From NCBI GenBank assembly GCA_900317305.1, contig ONGG01000001.1, positions 1 through 64,000 of the forward strand: a DNA stretch of 64,000 nucleotides. Direction: 5' to 3'. Position numbers and translations under genes: made by a program. Shown one piece after another: positions 62,547-64,000 of the stretch. This DNA comes from an uncultured Prevotellaceae bacterium. Its GTDB lineage: Bacteria; Bacteroidota; Bacteroidia; Bacteroidales; Bacteroidaceae. The notes beneath the pieces were generated by a model, which had not been told where the DNA came from, made no database searches, and saw nothing but the letters and a program-made list of their open reading frames with translations. Within the stretch, counting starts at the first letter, position 1, and every line of letters starts with the position of its first letter.

Positions 62547-63256
62547 GATGTAGGTGTTGTGCTTTCAATATAATGCTTCATGGCTGTCTGGATGAGTTCT
62601 TTGTCGGCCATGAACGACTTGTAGGCCGTCTTTACCAGTTCCCAGTTCCTTGTCAGGACGAATATGCCCACGCATTTCTTCAGTGTGGGCAGAAAAGCGC
62701 TGCGGTTGGTGCGCATGTAGTCTTTCACAATCTCCTTGTCGCTCACTCCATACGACCTGAGCAAGGCCATGCTTAGAATGCCGGTCCTGTCTTTTCCGGC
62801 GGTGCAGTGGAATAGTGTGCAGACTCCTTTCCTCGCATTTTCCTTGAGCACCATGACCGCTTTGTACAACTGCTCGCGGCTGAAAGAGTCGGTCACGATT
62901 TCCCTGTAGAGGGTTTTGAAATCGGGCACCATCTCTTTCAGCCGTTGAGGATTCTTGCGCAGTTGGCGAATGATTGTCATAGGGTCGGAGCCTGTCTCAT
63001 GGGTAATGCCCACGGTGGAGTCGTGCAGCAAGGGTATTTGCAAGTAGGTGATATCCTTGGGCAATGGGTCGGGAAACTCGGCCGACTCGAGGGGAGTGCG
63101 GAGGTCGATGACACAACCCACATGGTGCCTGGCACAGAGACGGGCACACTCATCGGAAGTCAGCACACTGAGTTTGCCGCTTCGTAGGAAAAGGCCTCGT
63201 GGAACTACACCACCGATACCCCCTAGGTCTCGCAGGTTCAAACTACTCTTGCCCAT
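62543..63256 (-). CDS. Tyrosine-protein phosphatase (Y_phosphatase3/PtpB-like)
   Basis: A 237-residue protein. The P-loop signature FHCTAGKDRTGI (Cys151) and the N-terminal LRDLGGI, with GKLSVLTSDECARL, match the bacterial Y_phosphatase3/PtpB group. A typical helical region follows. It dephosphorylates phosphotyrosine or phosphoinositides; the target is unknown. The ATG at 63256 is used; it precedes the 150-residue protein gene with a 4-bp overlap. Confidence 0.9.
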   Translation of the reverse strand: MGKSSLNLRDLGGIGGVVPRGLFLRSGKLSVLTSDECARLCARHHVGCVIDLRTPLESAEFPDPLPKDITYLQIPLLHDSTVGITHETGSDPMTIIRQLRKNPQRLKEMVPDFKTLYREIVTDSFSREQLYKAVMVLKENARKGVCTLFHCTAGKDRTGILSMALLRSYGVSDKEIVKDYMRTNRSAFLPTLKKCVGIFVLTRNWELVKTAYKSFMADKELIQTAMKHYIESTTPTS

Positions 63257-63290
63257 ACCTTAAAGGTCCGACCATATCAATCAGATATTT

Positions 63291-63375
63291 GGAGTTCAGG
63301 AGTTCAGGAGTTGAAGGAGTGCAGACAATAGCCCGAATTCACCTCGCTCAGAACTCCTTTCAACTTGCTCAAGTT
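63291..63375. repeat. Dispersed ctgaactc-family repeat
   Basis: ggagttcaggagttcaggag... tgcagacaata followed by gaactcctttcaac. The core (aggagtgcagaca) is identical to that at 43951. It lies between the phosphatase and the GH5 gene. Confidence 0.6.
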
Positions 63376-63383
63376 GATCTGTC

Positions 63384-64000
63384 TTATTTCTGTTCAAGGC
63401 CTTTGGCCGACATCAGCATGTCGACAAGGGGCTTGTCCTTGAAGTCGTGCTTCTTCTGGTCCCAGAAACCGAAGTCGGCATCATAGCACCAGGTGGTCCA
63501 GGCAATGTTGAACTCATCGAAGACAGTGAGCATATCTTTAGTCCACTTGTATGCGAGCTCCCTGTCCACGGGTTCGTAGACACCCCATTCGCCACAGAAC
63601 AACTGCAGGTTGTATTTTTTGGCGGCAGAGATGGCGTCCTTGAAGTCCTCGCGAATCTTGTCGATGTTCCACTCCTCCTTGGTGAAGGGTTCCAACATGG
63701 GTTTGATCGAGTCGGGGGCTGCCTCAAAGTCTTCTTTCGAGACGAGAATGCCGGGATAGTTCACCTTTCCCTGGTACTTGCCAAGTGGTGTCCACCATGC
63801 GCCGTAGTGGGTGAGGAGCATCGGGTTGTAATAGTGGAACGAGAGGACGATGTTCTTGTCGCCTTCTGGCACTTTCAGGTATTGTATGGTCTGGTAGCCC
63901 TGCCAGAGGTTGCTGCCGATGACCAGGGTGCGCTGAGGTTCGCGCTCGCGAAGTGCCTTGTGTACTTTGGCGATCAACTGGTTCCACTGCTCGTGGTCGT
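63384..64000 (-). CDS. GH5 cellulase-type glycoside hydrolase (3' part, truncated by window)
   Basis: The frame is open to the right edge, so the start lies outside. About 205 residues of the C-terminal part of the GH5 barrel are visible: RTLVIGSNLWQGYQTI, VLSFHYYNPM, the nucleophile motif LFCGEWGVYEP, and TTWCYDADFGFWD. The acid/base glutamate would be further upstream. GH5 is a broad family (endoglucanase, mannanase, xylanase); subfamily cannot be told from this part. Confidence 0.82.
   Translation of the reverse strand, partial: DHEQWNQLIAKVHKALREREPQRTLVIGSNLWQGYQTIQYLKVPEGDKNIVLSFHYYNPMLLTHYGAWWTPLGKYQGKVNYPGILVSKEDFEAAPDSIKPMLEPFTKEEWNIDKIREDFKDAISAAKKYNLQLFCGEWGVYEPVDRELAYKWTKDMLTVFDEFNIAWTTWCYDADFGFWDQKKHDFKDKPLVDMLMSAKGLEQK

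Noticed and set aside
1-64000. Transposase or insertion sequence
   Set aside because: No transposase motif or paired terminal repeats with target duplication were recognised; the only recombinase is the truncated one at 19676-19921.

Overview
The window looks like a Bacteroidales chromosome, most likely Prevotella or a close relative. The support is the TAnnTTTG-type -7 boxes in front of many starts, the absence of Shine-Dalgarno dependence, a hybrid two-component regulator with a periplasmic propeller, an outer-membrane barrel protein with a carboxypeptidase-like N-terminal domain, and many secreted carbohydrate-active enzymes. No rRNA, CRISPR array, insertion sequence or complete phage gene was seen; one tRNA is present.

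Positions 1-2700 are a decayed margin: the tail of an unidentified gene, a thioredoxin-fold (TlpA-like) secreted protein broken by a frameshift, and a truncated PAS/LuxR-type regulator closed by a perfect terminator hairpin. Positions 2876-19590, all on the minus strand and clearly more AT-rich than the right half, form a defence island. Behind an XRE-type regulator comes a tight operon: dndC, dndD and dndE (DNA phosphorothioation), a phospholipase-D/DEAD helicase, a 70-residue protein, a second SMC-like ATPase, a small Dnd-associated-like protein, a GHKL (MORC/HSP90-like) ATPase overlapping a possible methyltransferase-fold protein, a small protein, a stand-alone caspase/CHAT-like protease, an unknown helical protein and an AlbA_2 protein. 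A second AlbA_2/GHKL protein has its own promoter. The canonical dndB and dndFGH are absent. The island stops at a truncated tyrosine recombinase beside the 3' end of tRNA-Ser(UGA), a classic integration site. This non-canonical Dnd system is the best candidate for an undescribed system.

Positions 20442-37432 carry a glucuronoxylan-type degradation locus: GH115 alpha-glucuronidase, MsrA, a secreted 2H-phosphoesterase-like protein, a hybrid two-component regulator, an unrecognised TIM-barrel-like secreted enzyme, a GH3 enzyme, a type-B carboxylesterase and a CE15 glucuronoyl esterase. A DUF4424/YARHG-like secreted protein sits among them. A hexuronate-type MFS transporter with an AraC regulator (48071-50555) fits uptake of the released uronic acid.

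Positions 37641-57151 hold a TPR/LuxR-like regulator, an outer-membrane barrel protein, an ECF sigma factor with two membrane proteins, TraB/GumN, FMN-binding and LolA-like envelope proteins, dapA, a CotH-family protein, and a four-gene polysaccharide O-acetylation operon (SGNH hydrolase, MBOAT acyltransferase, two DHHW/AlgX-like proteins). Positions 57312-60804 hold a split cobalamin methionine synthase: a stand-alone reactivation domain converging on a fusion of a UroD-like methyltransferase, a homocysteine methyltransferase and a B12-binding domain, with no methyltetrahydrofolate domain. The window ends with a LysM glucosaminidase, a small unknown protein, a tyrosine phosphatase and a truncated GH5 cellulase. 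Intergenic spaces carry several families of short repeats, including 76/75-bp tandem repeats with different hairpins at the same place and dispersed ctgaactc-type repeats.
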